A stretch of 64,000 nucleotides of DNA. Origin: Psychromonas sp. Urea-02u-13 (GTDB taxonomy: Bacteria > Pseudomonadota > Gammaproteobacteria > Enterobacterales > Psychromonadaceae). How positions within the stretch are numbered: the stretch's first letter is position 1; every line of letters begins with the position of its first letter. Made by a program: the position numbers and the translations under genes. The notes beneath the pieces are model-generated. The model searched no databases, was not told where the DNA came from, and saw only the letters and a program-made list of their open reading frames with translations. Shown one piece after another: positions 25,497-35,364 of this stretch. Where the stretch lies: assembly GCF_002835995.1 (NCBI RefSeq), contig NZ_PJBZ01000041.1:1-64000 (forward strand), in the 5' to 3' direction.

Positions 25497-26432
25497 ATGA
25501 TAATTTCCGAGCACCCTTCCAAACTGAGCTTGCCACAGATTAACCCCGGCGTAGAGACAGTACTCGAATACCTCATTATTAAGTTTCCCTATATTGATGC
25601 ACAAATTTGGCATCAGCGAATGACAGATGGCAAAGTGCACCGCCACGACGGCACACTGATCACGGCTAATTCTCCTTTTAAAGCACAACAACGGATTTAC
25701 TATTATCGAGAAGTCGAAAGTGAGCCCATTATCCCCTTTCAAGAAACGATATTATTTCAGGATGAGCATATTCTGGTCGCTTATAAACCGCACTTTTTAG
25801 CCGTTGTGCCAGCGGGGATTTATGTCAATGAATGTTTACAAAACCGCTTACGACGTCGAACGGGCATTAACACCTTACAAGCCGTGCACCGTTTGGACAG
25901 AGTGACCGCCGGTTTGGTTATTTTTTCTGTTAACCCTGCAACACGTCATTGTTATCATGCGTTATTTGAAACACGAAAAATCCGTAAAACCTACCAAGCG
26001 ATTGCTAATATTGGTGGCAATGTTGATGACAGTATTAATGACAATGTTAATGATGATAATAGAAGCTTAATAGGTCAGGAATGGCAGGTTAAAAATCGTA
26101 TCGTACAATCCCAACCTCGGTTTTGCATGCAGATAATCGAGGGCGAGGCCAACAGCCATTCTGTGATTCGCTGTTTACAACAAACGGCTGATAAAGCGTT
26201 ATTTGAATTAAACCCTATTACGGGTAAAACACATCAATTACGTGTTCATATGCAATCACTGGGTTGGCCAATACTCAATGACAAATACTACCCAATATTG
26301 CAGCCCCTCTGTGCTGATAACTATTCTGCCCCTTTACAGTTACTCGCAAAAGAGCTGCAATTTATCGACCCTGTGACTTTGCAAGCAAGGCATTTTAAGT
26401 ATGACGGTAACTTGCGCTTGCATGAGGCATAA
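25497..26432 (+). CDS. RluA-family pseudouridine synthase
   Basis: 311 residues. The N-terminal 75 residues have an S4-like RNA-binding pattern (YIDAQIWHQRMTDGKVHRHDG). The catalytic signature HRLDRVTAGL gives D134 as the nucleophilic aspartate that isomerises uridine in rRNA or tRNA; ITGKTHQLRVHM near the end is the second conserved block. The exact target cannot be told; it resembles the unspecific RluA/RluD-like branch rather than the TruC group. A short Asn/Asp-rich insertion (GGNVDDSINDNVNDDNR) sits in the middle of the catalytic domain. Confidence 0.88.
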   Translation: MIISEHPSKLSLPQINPGVETVLEYLIIKFPYIDAQIWHQRMTDGKVHRHDGTLITANSPFKAQQRIYYYREVESEPIIPFQETILFQDEHILVAYKPHFLAVVPAGIYVNECLQNRLRRRTGINTLQAVHRLDRVTAGLVIFSVNPATRHCYHALFETRKIRKTYQAIANIGGNVDDSINDNVNDDNRSLIGQEWQVKNRIVQSQPRFCMQIIEGEANSHSVIRCLQQTADKALFELNPITGKTHQLRVHMQSLGWPILNDKYYPILQPLCADNYSAPLQLLAKELQFIDPVTLQARHFKYDGNLRLHEA

Positions 26433-26812
26433 CAAACAACACCAGATTGAGTATTGTTTGAATAAGTTCAAAGGTAATCAACCACGAAGGTGCGAAGTAA
26501 AAGAAGAAAGAAGGTCTTTTTTTAATACCCTCTGTGTAACGCTGTAGCTTTGTGCTCGTCTTGCTTTGCTTATCGTCACTACTCAGTCTTAAACTAAATG
26601 ACTTACAAATTTCATTTTAAACACAACGGTAAACGCGTTTAATTTTAGAATACATCCGCTGGTATTTTCATTCAAAAAAGCATCGTTTCCCTCCTCTTAA
26701 TAGATGCGTTTTATGCATGTAGTTTATGATTATTTTTCACTATCCACATGGCGCATTGAGGTTTACACTCTATGCATATTCAATTTCCCCTTAGCATTCT
26801 CGGAGTCAACGT
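26433..26812. other. Intergenic region before the acuI-like gene
   Basis: 380 bp with no gene. AT-rich near 26690-26780, where the promoter of the following gene must lie; no regulator site is recognised. Confidence 0.5.
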
Positions 26813-27793
26813 ATGTTTAAAGCACTTATTCTTAATCAACAAGACAAAAATACAACGGCAGAAATTCAACAAATCAATGAATCGCAACTTCCAGAAAACG
26901 AAGTCCTCATTGATGTAGATTACTCCTCTTTAAATTATAAAGACGGCTTAGCAATCACCGGTAAAGGTCGTATTGTTCGTGAGTTTCCTATGGTCCCAGG
27001 GATTGATTTAGCGGGTCGTGTTATTGAATCAAAAGATGCACGTTACCAAGCTGGCGATAATGTTGTATTAACAGGCTGGGGAGTGGGTGAATCTCACTGG
27101 GGCGGCATGGCAGAAAAAGCGAGTTTAAAAGCCGATTGGTTAGTGCCTCAACCCGCGGGAATGAGCAGCAAACAAGCAATGATGATTGGTACTGCTGGAT
27201 TAACTGCGATGTTGTGCGTTCAGGCATTAGTTGATGCAGGCGTAACACCTGAAAGTGGTGAGATTCTAGTGACCGGTGCCAGTGGCGGTGTAGGTTCAAC
27301 AGCTGTGACGTTATTAGCACAACTCGGTTATCAAGTGGTTGCTGTAACAGGTCGCGTTGATCAAAATAGTGAATTATTAACACAACTGGGTGCGAGCCGC
27401 ATTATTGCCCGTGAAGAATTACAAGAGCCAGCACGCGCGTTAGAAAAACAGTTATGGGCAGGCGCAATTGATACCGTAGGCAGTAAGATATTAGCCAAAG
27501 TCTTAGCGCAAATGGATTATAACGGCGCAGTGGCAGCCTGTGGTTTAGCCGGTGGTTTTGATTTACCAACCACTGTGATGCCGTTTATTTTACGCGGTGT
27601 GAAATTATTAGGCATCGATTCTGTTTCATGTGCTTATGATAAACGTGTTCAAGCTTGGAATCGTTTAGTTGAAATTTTACCGGTCTCTTTTTATGATCAA
27701 GCTTGCCGTGAAATCACCTTAGAGCAAACACCTGAATATGCAGATGCCATTACTAATGGTCAAGTAACAGGTCGTATCGTTATCAAGCTGTAA
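26813..27793 (+). CDS. acuI: AcuI/YhdH-type NADPH acrylyl-CoA reductase (MDR family)
   Basis: 326 residues, the usual length for AcuI/YhdH. The GroES-like N-terminal domain includes SSLNYKDGLAITGKG and PGIDLAGRV; the Rossmann domain has VTGASGGVGSTAV (about residues 154-166), the NADP-binding loop. GWGVGESHWGGMAEKA is diagnostic for this subgroup, which lacks zinc. AcuI reduces acrylyl-CoA to propionyl-CoA, protecting cells in DMSP or 3-hydroxypropionate metabolism, which would suit a marine organism. There is no dmd or prp gene beside it, so the physiological role is inferred from the family. Confidence 0.88.
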   Translation: MFKALILNQQDKNTTAEIQQINESQLPENEVLIDVDYSSLNYKDGLAITGKGRIVREFPMVPGIDLAGRVIESKDARYQAGDNVVLTGWGVGESHWGGMAEKASLKADWLVPQPAGMSSKQAMMIGTAGLTAMLCVQALVDAGVTPESGEILVTGASGGVGSTAVTLLAQLGYQVVAVTGRVDQNSELLTQLGASRIIAREELQEPARALEKQLWAGAIDTVGSKILAKVLAQMDYNGAVAACGLAGGFDLPTTVMPFILRGVKLLGIDSVSCAYDKRVQAWNRLVEILPVSFYDQACREITLEQTPEYADAITNGQVTGRIVIKL

Positions 27794-27839
27794 AGCTAGA
27801 ACGCAAGAAGCTAGTAGCTAGTAGCTAGTAGCTCGAAAG

Positions 27840-27878
27840 AAGCCCTTAAATCCTATAACAATATAAGATTTAAGGCGC
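27840..27878. terminator. Hairpin between convergent genes
   Basis: CCTTAAATC and GATTTAAGG form a 9-bp stem (27845-27874) between acuI and trxC. There is no clear T run, so termination is inferred from location. A 7-bp repeat GCTAGTA (three copies) lies just before it at 27810-27830. Confidence 0.45.
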
Positions 27879-27904
27879 CTCAACACACGTGCGTCTTCTC
27901 TCTC

Positions 27905-28336
27905 TTATTTGCGTAACGCTTGCGCTAACCACTCTTTAAATTGTGTTTTAGGCAGTGCGCCATTGAGTGTATCCACCACTTTACCCTGTTTAAATACCAT
28001 CAATGTTGGAATACTGCGGATATTATACTGCGCGCCTAATTGTTGCTGCGCCTCTGTATCTACTTTCACAAAACGAGCACCATTCTGCTCTGTTGCGACT
28101 TCTGAAAATACCGGTGCGAAATTAGTACAAGGACCACACCAGGGCGCCCAAAAATCGATAACTACAGGTTTATCCCCTTTAATTAAGGCACCTAAATTTA
28201 CAGCAGTACCTTCAATAGGTGCCCCCTGTAATAAATCCATTTTACAGCGTCCGCAATTCGGTGTTGCGTCAATGCGCTCAGTAGGTAAACGGTTCATTGA
28301 TTGGCAATGTGGGCAACGGGTTGTGATCATAGTCAT
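27905..28336 (-). CDS. trxC: Thioredoxin 2
   Basis: 143 residues from MTMITTRCPHC. Two CxxC pairs at the N-terminus (C8/C11 and C28/C31) form the zinc finger specific to TrxC, and the active site WCGPC is at 66-70. TrxC reduces cytoplasmic protein disulfides and is tied to oxidative stress. The frame stays open upstream (28414), but the zinc-finger start and family length fix the ATG at 28336. Downstream of the MocR gene start region, it reads leftward independently. Confidence 0.95.
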   Translation of the reverse strand: MTMITTRCPHCQSMNRLPTERIDATPNCGRCKMDLLQGAPIEGTAVNLGALIKGDKPVVIDFWAPWCGPCTNFAPVFSEVATEQNGARFVKVDTEAQQQLGAQYNIRSIPTLMVFKQGKVVDTLNGALPKTQFKEWLAQALRK

Positions 28337-28421
28337 TATTAATATCTCGTCAGTAATTTTTATTAGGTTGTATTGGTCTGTACCATCGTTTCTGTAGCGT
28401 TTCTGTAGCGTCACTTCTGCG

Positions 28422-29873
28422 CTAGTTTTTTAATGTCGTCTTGATATTGGCATCTAAGCTAACTGCCACTTGCTGATTAATATAAAACGCCAATTGGCGA
28501 ATGCCCTGCTCACGTTCAATCTCAGTTTGTTCACTAAAATTAAGGCGCATACAACTTCGATATTTACCCGTAGCAGAAAAAATGGGCCCAGCAGCAATGC
28601 TCACCGCCCCCGCTTTACATTGCGAGGCGAGTTTTACCGTGTCGTATTGTTTGTTTAATTCGACCCATAATATGTAACCTCCCTGCGGAAAACTAATACG
28701 TGTATCCTGCGGGAAATAACGTTTAATACAGGCAATTAAATGATCCCGACCTTGCTTATATAACAAACGCACACGGCGTGTATGTTTATTATAACCACCT
28801 GATTTAATGAAATCGGCAATCGCCATTTGAGGCAAAGTAGGACACATTGAACTGCTGACATATTTAATATGCGTTACTTTATCACGATAACGACCCGGCG
28901 CAATCCAACCCACACGAATACCCGGCGCCACTGTTTTAGAGAAAGAGCTACACAGTAAGACACGGCCGTCTTCATCAAAAGATTTAATGGTTCTGGGGCG
29001 TGGAGATTGATAACTAATGTCGCCGTAGATATCGTCTTCAATAATGCTAATATCGTAGCTTTGTGCCAATTGATAAAGGCGCTTTTTAGCCTCTTCTGGC
29101 ATGGTATAACCCATCGGATTATTACAGGTTGGGGTCACTAAAATCGCTTTAATCGGCCATTGCTCAAGCGCTAATTCTAAGGCTTCTAAACTCAAACCAC
29201 TTTCTGCATTAGTGGGTATTTCTATCGCTTTTAAGTTAGCGGCTTTAATGGCCTGCATCGCACCATAAAAACTCGGTGATTCAACTGCGACAATATCACC
29301 GGGCTCAGTGACCGCGCGTAAACACACCGACAATGCCTCTTGGCAACCCGAGGTGATCACTAAGTCATCCGGGTGTAATGCACAGCCCGATGTAGCCGCT
29401 AATTTAACAATTTGTTCACGCAATGCAAGTACGCCATTGATATCACCATAGGGCAAACTCAACTCAACATGATGACGCATCAATTCAGTCATTTTTTTAA
29501 GCAACGGTTTTAAGCTGACTTCGCTCATGTTGGGCATCGCATGTTGCAGCTGTATGGTGTCCACCCCTTGCTTGGTTAATAACACCTCTAGCACTTCTTG
29601 CCATTGTGAAACATCAATAGGCCGTTGCGCGGGCCGAGAGGTTTCTGGTTTAGCAGGAATGGGTGTACTGACAGAGACAAAATAACCCGACTTAGGGCGC
29701 GCTTCTATGAGGCTCTCCATTTCTAATTGGTGATAAGCCTGTTGGATGGTTGAAATACTCACGCTGTATTGCGCCGTTAATTGACGAATAGAGGGTAATT
29801 TATCACCCACCACAAACAAACCAGCATGGATGTTCTCACGCAGATCGTTAGCCACCTTATCGTATAAATTCAT
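28422..29873 (-). CDS. MocR-type regulator (GntR HTH + aminotransferase domain)
   Basis: 483 residues. Residues 1-70 are a GntR winged helix (VGDKLPSIRQLTAQYSVSISTIQQAYHQLE). Residues from about 100 are a fold-type I aminotransferase with NNPMGY, the Asp in IIEDDIYGD and the PLP lysine K313 in SSFSKTVAPG. MocR proteins sense PLP or amino compounds and control nearby transport or metabolic genes. The divergent genes at 30073 encode a DUF1127 protein and a LysE exporter, the likely targets; the shared 200-bp region would contain the operator. Confidence 0.92.
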   Translation of the reverse strand: MNLYDKVANDLRENIHAGLFVVGDKLPSIRQLTAQYSVSISTIQQAYHQLEMESLIEARPKSGYFVSVSTPIPAKPETSRPAQRPIDVSQWQEVLEVLLTKQGVDTIQLQHAMPNMSEVSLKPLLKKMTELMRHHVELSLPYGDINGVLALREQIVKLAATSGCALHPDDLVITSGCQEALSVCLRAVTEPGDIVAVESPSFYGAMQAIKAANLKAIEIPTNAESGLSLEALELALEQWPIKAILVTPTCNNPMGYTMPEEAKKRLYQLAQSYDISIIEDDIYGDISYQSPRPRTIKSFDEDGRVLLCSSFSKTVAPGIRVGWIAPGRYRDKVTHIKYVSSSMCPTLPQMAIADFIKSGGYNKHTRRVRLLYKQGRDHLIACIKRYFPQDTRISFPQGGYILWVELNKQYDTVKLASQCKAGAVSIAAGPIFSATGKYRSCMRLNFSEQTEIEREQGIRQLAFYINQQVAVSLDANIKTTLKN

Positions 29874-30072
29874 GTTTTTATCACCTAAATTAAACTCAAC
29901 GATTCTACATTACGTAAAAAAGAGATAAATTTACCATACAGATCTCTCTAAATAGCACAATACAGCGCTATTTTTGTGTATCTGTATCTAAACATTAATT
30001 AAATTTGAATCTGTATTGAAAAATAGAATTATTTAAAATGATTATTCAATGAGCTATTACAGGGGAGTTACC

Positions 30073-30267
30073 ATGAATAATTTAAACCAGCAGCCAGTAT
30101 TAAACAGACTCAAAAGACTAAGCAGACAATATCAAACACGTAAGCAACTACGAAACTTACCCAGCTATCTATTAAATGATATTGCGCTAACAACAGAAAG
30201 CAGTCGCACAGAGCTAAAGAAAAATCGCCTTGTGGTATTGTTATTCAATGCGTTAAAAGGAGATTAA
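30073..30267 (+). CDS. DUF1127 small basic protein
   Basis: 64 residues from MNNLNQQPVL, with GGGGAG 7 nt upstream; an ATG 24 nt earlier lacks such a site. The segment KQLRNLPSYLLNDIALT is the DUF1127 signature (YjiS-like), arginine-rich small proteins linked in some bacteria to RNA binding and phosphate or stress metabolism. It is 1 bp from the LysE exporter gene, so they are co-expressed. Confidence 0.85.
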   Translation: MNNLNQQPVLNRLKRLSRQYQTRKQLRNLPSYLLNDIALTTESSRTELKKNRLVVLLFNALKGD

Positions 30268-30268
30268 T

Positions 30269-30877
30269 ATGGAAATTTCATTGTTATTGGCTATTTCGTT
30301 GTTTGCCTTTGTTATGTCAGTAACACCTGGCCCGAATAATATTATGTTACTGGCGTCCGGTGCACAGTTTGGTTATCAAAAAACCTTACCGCATATCTTT
30401 GGCATTATCTTAGGCATCGCCGCGTTACTGGCCTCTGTGCTATTAGGTTTGGGCTTGATGTTTGAGCGCTATCCACAACTTTATGATGTGTTAAAAGTAG
30501 TTGGCTCGCTTTATCTATTTTGGCTAGCTTGGAAAATAGCCAGCGCCTCAACCGATGACAATGCACTGGCCAGCAAAGCACAAAACAGTCGCCCGATGAC
30601 GGTAATAGGCGCTGCACTCTTTCAATTTGTGAATCCTAAAGCCTGGGCAATGGTGATCGGCAGTATCAGCAGTTTTACCTTAGCCGGCGATCGTTATATC
30701 GAATCGGGTTTGTGGATCATGCTTTGTTTTGCATTAATGGGTTTTGTCGCGATCAGTTTGTGGGCTTATCTAGGCGTTGCCATTAAACGCCTATTAACCA
30801 CCCCAAAACGCAGAAAATCCTTTAACTATACGATGGGTGCAATGACAGTCGCGACGCTGTTTTTCATCTTAAACTAA
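30269..30877 (+). CDS. LysE/RhtB family amino-acid exporter
   Basis: 202 residues with about six transmembrane helices. The N-terminal block SVTPGPNNIMLLASGAQFGYQKTLPH is the LysE family signature. It exports amino acids or related compounds across the inner membrane; the substrate cannot be told. AAGGAG precedes the ATG. The pairing with a divergent MocR regulator suggests induction by an amino compound. Confidence 0.92.
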   Translation: MEISLLLAISLFAFVMSVTPGPNNIMLLASGAQFGYQKTLPHIFGIILGIAALLASVLLGLGLMFERYPQLYDVLKVVGSLYLFWLAWKIASASTDDNALASKAQNSRPMTVIGAALFQFVNPKAWAMVIGSISSFTLAGDRYIESGLWIMLCFALMGFVAISLWAYLGVAIKRLLTTPKRRKSFNYTMGAMTVATLFFILN

Positions 30878-30898
30878 ATGCTATTAGCGCTGAACAAA

Positions 30899-30932
30899 CG
30901 GGCTTTCTCTTACATGGAAGAAGCCCTTTATT
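30899..30932. terminator. Bidirectional terminator
   Basis: GGGCTTTCT and AGAAGCCC pair (one bulge) with TTTATT after it, between the convergent exporter and polB genes. Confidence 0.7.
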
Positions 30933-33324
30933 AGAATAAAGGCATCTGCTCTGAGACCAGTGTTTCAAAGTCAGTATCAACCGCTAAAAAAGGCAAAATG
31001 GCATCGGCAATCGGTTTTAATTGTTTATCAATATAATGCTGATAGTCGATGCTTGAATCACGGTATTCTACGGGTTCAGGGCCGTTATGGGTCATAAAAT
31101 AGGCGATGCGTCCTCGGCGTTGATAACGCAGTGGACGCCCTAATTTTCTATTTTGTGCATCAGCAAGGCGTGCGGCACGTACCTGCGGCGGGACATTTTT
31201 AACATAAGCATCAAGGGGACGACGTAAGCGTTTATGATAAATAAGTTGTGCATCTAACTGGCCTGCTTTGAGTTTACTCACCGTATCAAGCATAAACTCG
31301 GTGACACTTTGTTGTGAGAAGACTTTTTCAAATAACGTTTCCTGAAACTCTCGCGCCAGTTCAGTCCAATCACTGCGCACACTCTCCAAACCTTTGAAGA
31401 TAATTTCACTGCCCTGCTCTGTGGTTTTTAGGCCCGCATAACGTTTTTTAGAGCCTGAATCAGAGCCACGTAACGTGGGCATAAAAAAGCGACTAAAACA
31501 GGTTTCATATTCAATTTCTAACAGTGATGGCAGGTCAAATTCATCGGCGATTTTCTGCTGCCAATGATCGTTAATAGCCTGAGCGAGCATTTTTCCTTTT
31601 TCATCTGCCGTTGTTAATGAATCACAGCCTTTTAACCACACAAAGGTTGAGTCCGTATCACCGTAAATAACATCAAACCCTAACCCTTCAATAAAAGCGC
31701 CTGTTTCTATCATAATTTGATGTCCGCGCAGGGTAATAGAGCTGGCTAAACGTGTATCATGGAAACGGCAACCTGCAGAGCCTAATACCCCGTACATACT
31801 GTTCATGATGATTTTGATGGCGTGTGAAAAGGGTTTGTTATTCACTTTTTTGGCTTGCTCACGGGCAGCCGTTAAGCGGTCTAATATTTTAGGTAAATGG
31901 TGTTTTTCTCGGCTAAAACGCGCGCCTCTAAAACCTGCAATGGTTTCTTCTTCTGGCGCTTTCAGGCCTTCAATCATGCCTAAAGGATCGATTTTAAAGG
32001 TGCGAATAATTGAGGGGTACAGTGATTTAAAATCAAGCACTAAGACCCAATCATACAAGCCGGGTTTGGAGTCCATCACAAAACCACCGGGCGAATGCTG
32101 CGCCTCGATGTCACCGATATTCGGTGCGATATAACCACTGCGGTGTAATAAAGGCAGGTATAAGTTAGTAAAGGCGGCCACCGATGCCCCCCGTCTGTCG
32201 AGTGCGAGCCCTGTTAGCTCCGCACGTTGAATGGCATATTCAACTAAATGCGCATGTGCAAAAATTTTATCCACCAGCAGGCAATCTTGAAGATTGTACG
32301 CCGCTAATTTGATGGGAGTGTTTTCATATTGATGCTTTATTTCAAGGCCTTTATCAACAAACACGCTGTTCTCTTCGGTGATTAACTTGCCTTCAGAGAA
32401 TAGCGCTTGGCTGACAAACTCCAAACTAAAGCTTTCAAAGTGCCAACTACTGTTTCTCAGTTGCTCAATGCCATCTAAGACCACACGACCATTTAACATC
32501 AGCGTGCCTTGATCGTCGGACTCTTGATGAGAAAACCAGTGTAGCGGGCTATTATCACGGCCAAGACATAACTTAAAATGATGCAATTTAGCGCGTTCGG
32601 CTAATAAACGCATATCGAAGTTCACCACCGCCCAACCAATAATGACATCGGGATCGTAGGCTCTAAACCAATTTTGTAGTGCGATTAAGAGGCTTAATTC
32701 ATCGGCAACCCAAATAATATTGAGCGTTTCGCAAGGTTGCGCTTCACCGATCATAATCACACAGTTTTCACTGGCATCTTCAACACTCAAACCCACACTG
32801 TAGAGCGCTTGTTCAGGACTACATTCAATGTCTAGCGAGACCGTGCGTAACTGACCACTATTTTTACCCGCGCTGAGTTTAGGATTTTGACAACCCCAGT
32901 GCTCACCCTGTTTATAAATATCGCCACTGACCTTAACGCTTCCATAAATAAAACGTTCCATTAAATAACGATCACTGACCTTAATATCCGCTTCGTAAAT
33001 CGCTAAAGCATGATCAGAAAGAGGCTGTTGTAACAGTCTTGAATGGGCCGTCGATAAACTATAAATAGCCACGACATTTTGTTGACTGAAGTTACTTAAT
33101 GCGAGCGGGCGCACTTCTGCAGCACTGAGTGACTTATTTGCCCAAAGCGCTAAAGCACGGGTTAAATCTTCTTGTTTGATTAAAAAAACAGCACGTAATC
33201 CAGTCAGGACCACTTGGCAGGCACCCATTTCACTTTTAATCCACAGAGAAAGCTCGATGCCAGTGGCTGTATCACGTTGTTTACGTGATAATATTAGACC
33301 TTCAAATTGCGTTAATTTTTCCAT
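30931..33324 (-). CDS. polB: DNA polymerase II (family B)
   Basis: 797 residues, close to the E. coli enzyme (783). The 3'-5' exonuclease domain starts with SLDIECSPEQ (D165, E167); the polymerase domain has DFKSLYPSIIRTFKIDPLG (motif A) and VIYGDTDSTF (motif C). It acts in replication restart and translesion repair. In E. coli polB is LexA-controlled; no CTG-N10-CAG sequence was seen in the 130 bp upstream here, unlike the sulA-like gene at 59536. Confidence 0.97.
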   Translation of the reverse strand: MEKLTQFEGLILSRKQRDTATGIELSLWIKSEMGACQVVLTGLRAVFLIKQEDLTRALALWANKSLSAAEVRPLALSNFSQQNVVAIYSLSTAHSRLLQQPLSDHALAIYEADIKVSDRYLMERFIYGSVKVSGDIYKQGEHWGCQNPKLSAGKNSGQLRTVSLDIECSPEQALYSVGLSVEDASENCVIMIGEAQPCETLNIIWVADELSLLIALQNWFRAYDPDVIIGWAVVNFDMRLLAERAKLHHFKLCLGRDNSPLHWFSHQESDDQGTLMLNGRVVLDGIEQLRNSSWHFESFSLEFVSQALFSEGKLITEENSVFVDKGLEIKHQYENTPIKLAAYNLQDCLLVDKIFAHAHLVEYAIQRAELTGLALDRRGASVAAFTNLYLPLLHRSGYIAPNIGDIEAQHSPGGFVMDSKPGLYDWVLVLDFKSLYPSIIRTFKIDPLGMIEGLKAPEEETIAGFRGARFSREKHHLPKILDRLTAAREQAKKVNNKPFSHAIKIIMNSMYGVLGSAGCRFHDTRLASSITLRGHQIMIETGAFIEGLGFDVIYGDTDSTFVWLKGCDSLTTADEKGKMLAQAINDHWQQKIADEFDLPSLLEIEYETCFSRFFMPTLRGSDSGSKKRYAGLKTTEQGSEIIFKGLESVRSDWTELAREFQETLFEKVFSQQSVTEFMLDTVSKLKAGQLDAQLIYHKRLRRPLDAYVKNVPPQVRAARLADAQNRKLGRPLRYQRRGRIAYFMTHNGPEPVEYRDSSIDYQHYIDKQLKPIADAILPFLAVDTDFETLVSEQMPLF

Positions 33325-33388
33325 AAAGACTCAAATATTAGAGAGAGCTCAAGTTTAACACAGCCCGTGTAAACACAAAGGTGTGAAC

Positions 33389-33405
33389 TAGTCTATATTA
33401 GACTA
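33389..33405. promoter_or_regulatory. Perfect palindrome TAGTCTA-TAT-TAGACTA
   Basis: A 7-bp perfect inverted repeat with a 3-bp centre in the divergent region between polB and the acyl-CoA ligase gene, 50 bp before the ligase ATG. A likely repressor operator for fatty-acid genes. It does not match the FadR, FabR or PsrA consensus sequences that I know. Confidence 0.4.
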
Positions 33406-33454
33406 ATAGAGCTAACTGTCTCATTAATCTACATTATTTACACTGAGGATCATT

Positions 33455-35212
33455 ATGATCAACTATCAAACACTTCCCGAAATGATCCAACATGTAGTCA
33501 ATACCTACACAAATTCTAGTGCGCTAAATTATAAATACCACGGTCAATGGAAATCACTTTCAAGTGAGAAATTCTCTGAAACAATTCGTCGATTAGCCCT
33601 TGGTTTACGCTCACTCGGTGTTGACGAATATGACGGTTTTGCCATTATTTCACCCCCTTCTCCACAGTGGGTCATGATTGATCTTGCTATCATGTTGAAC
33701 CGCGCTATTTCGGTGCCAATGTTTGCTAATGTCTCAAGCAAGCACTTTGCATTTCAGAAAAAAGATAGCAATATTAAGTATATTTTCATTAGTGACAGTA
33801 ACCTGCTTGATGACAATATTTGCGCAGAGTTAAAAAGTTTTCGTAAGGTGATTTCACTCGAAAATAATTACAACGCAAAAAACGGATTAAGCTTCCAAAA
33901 ATTACTTGAATTAGGTGATGAATTATCTAATCAACAGCCACAACTCTTTGCCTTAATGCGCAACGCGGTTAAACCCGAAGATGTTGCCACTATTATTTAT
34001 ACCAGTGGTTCAACGGGCGAGCCTAAAGGTGTTGAAATCAGCCACCAGAACCTTATTTCACAAATCAAAGCTACTCATGAGCGTTTTCCGCTAGACCCAC
34101 AAAAAGATAAAATACTCACTTGTTTACCGTTAGCCCACGTTTTTGAACGTATGGTTGGTTATTATTATATTTCCACGGGGACGCCACTCTATTTTGCCGA
34201 TGATATTAAAAAAGTAGGTGATTTATTACGTGAGATAAAACCCACGGTGATCACCTTAGTGCCTCGTTTGTTAGAAAAAGTGTACGCTAAAATGAACAGC
34301 CGTATCGAGGACCAAAGTGGTTTAAAACGTAAACTCATGAGCAGTGCTTTTGAGCGTGCCATTGATAAAATACCCGCTAAAAATAGTTTATCGGATAAGA
34401 TTTTTGACAAGCTGATTTATAGTAAATTACGTGCCGCATTGGGTGGTAACTTAACAATGCTAATTGTCGGTGGCTCAGCGCTCAGTGAAAGCATGGAACA
34501 CTTCTTTAAAAACATCGGTTTTAATGTTTACCAAGGTTACGGTTTAACAGAAAGTTCGCCGGTACTTGCGGTGAATTTCCCGGGTAATGTACGTTATCGC
34601 ACCGTGGGGAAAATATACCCCGGTGTAGAAGTTAAAATTGCCAGTGATAATGAAATATTAGCCAAAGGCCCTAATGTGATGGTCGGTTATCATAATAACG
34701 AGCAAGCGACCAATGAGGTTATCGACAGTGACGGCTGGTTACATACCGGCGATTTAGGATCACTCGATGCTGATGGTTACCTGACGATTACCGGGCGTAA
34801 AAAAGAGTTGTTTAAAACCTCTAATGGTAAATATGTCAGTCCGGTGCCTATCGAGCAGCGCTTATGTAAATCTCCGTTAATTGATATGGCCGCCATTATT
34901 GGTGAGAATCACCGTTTTGTATCGTGCTTGCTGTTTCCTGATTATGAAAACTTAGATGCGATTCGTGAACACCGTGGTTATGGGGACATGAGTAACAGTG
35001 ACTTTTTAAATTCCAGTGAAGTTAAACATGAGATTAAAGAAGCCGTTCAAGCCGTTAATGATCAACTGAGCGCCTGGGAAAAAATCCAAAAATACAAGTT
35101 TGTTAAGCACCCTATTACCATTGAAACAGGCGAGTTAACACCCACAATGAAATTACGTCGCCATGTAATAGAAGCCAAGTTCAAAGATATCATTGATGAT
35201 TTTTACGCTTAA
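33455..35212 (+). CDS. Long-chain fatty acid-CoA ligase (AMP-forming)
   Basis: 585 residues. The ANL-superfamily motifs are in order: TIIYTSGSTGEPKGVEISH (P-loop, about 180-198), YQGYGLTESSPV (about 360), GWLHTGDLG and the hinge lysine region GRKKELFKTSNGKY. It activates fatty acids to acyl-CoA for beta-oxidation. The layout is of the membrane-associated FadD15/LACS-like branch rather than classical FadD. It is followed by thiolase, FadJ-type and acyl-CoA dehydrogenase genes, each separated by about 150 bp except the last pair, which supports a fatty-acid degradation role. Confidence 0.9.
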   Translation: MINYQTLPEMIQHVVNTYTNSSALNYKYHGQWKSLSSEKFSETIRRLALGLRSLGVDEYDGFAIISPPSPQWVMIDLAIMLNRAISVPMFANVSSKHFAFQKKDSNIKYIFISDSNLLDDNICAELKSFRKVISLENNYNAKNGLSFQKLLELGDELSNQQPQLFALMRNAVKPEDVATIIYTSGSTGEPKGVEISHQNLISQIKATHERFPLDPQKDKILTCLPLAHVFERMVGYYYISTGTPLYFADDIKKVGDLLREIKPTVITLVPRLLEKVYAKMNSRIEDQSGLKRKLMSSAFERAIDKIPAKNSLSDKIFDKLIYSKLRAALGGNLTMLIVGGSALSESMEHFFKNIGFNVYQGYGLTESSPVLAVNFPGNVRYRTVGKIYPGVEVKIASDNEILAKGPNVMVGYHNNEQATNEVIDSDGWLHTGDLGSLDADGYLTITGRKKELFKTSNGKYVSPVPIEQRLCKSPLIDMAAIIGENHRFVSCLLFPDYENLDAIREHRGYGDMSNSDFLNSSEVKHEIKEAVQAVNDQLSAWEKIQKYKFVKHPITIETGELTPTMKLRRHVIEAKFKDIIDDFYA

Positions 35213-35364
35213 TGATTCATCACTTTCACCTTGTAGGTGATAAACCCGGCGAGTTAATCTCAAAGTAGTTATCTCGCCCTATTATTGAAAAGTACTACCA
35301 TTTTTACCCTTAGCCGTTCGATTAATGTTGTCACCGTATATTTGTTGTAAATCGGGAGAGAAGC

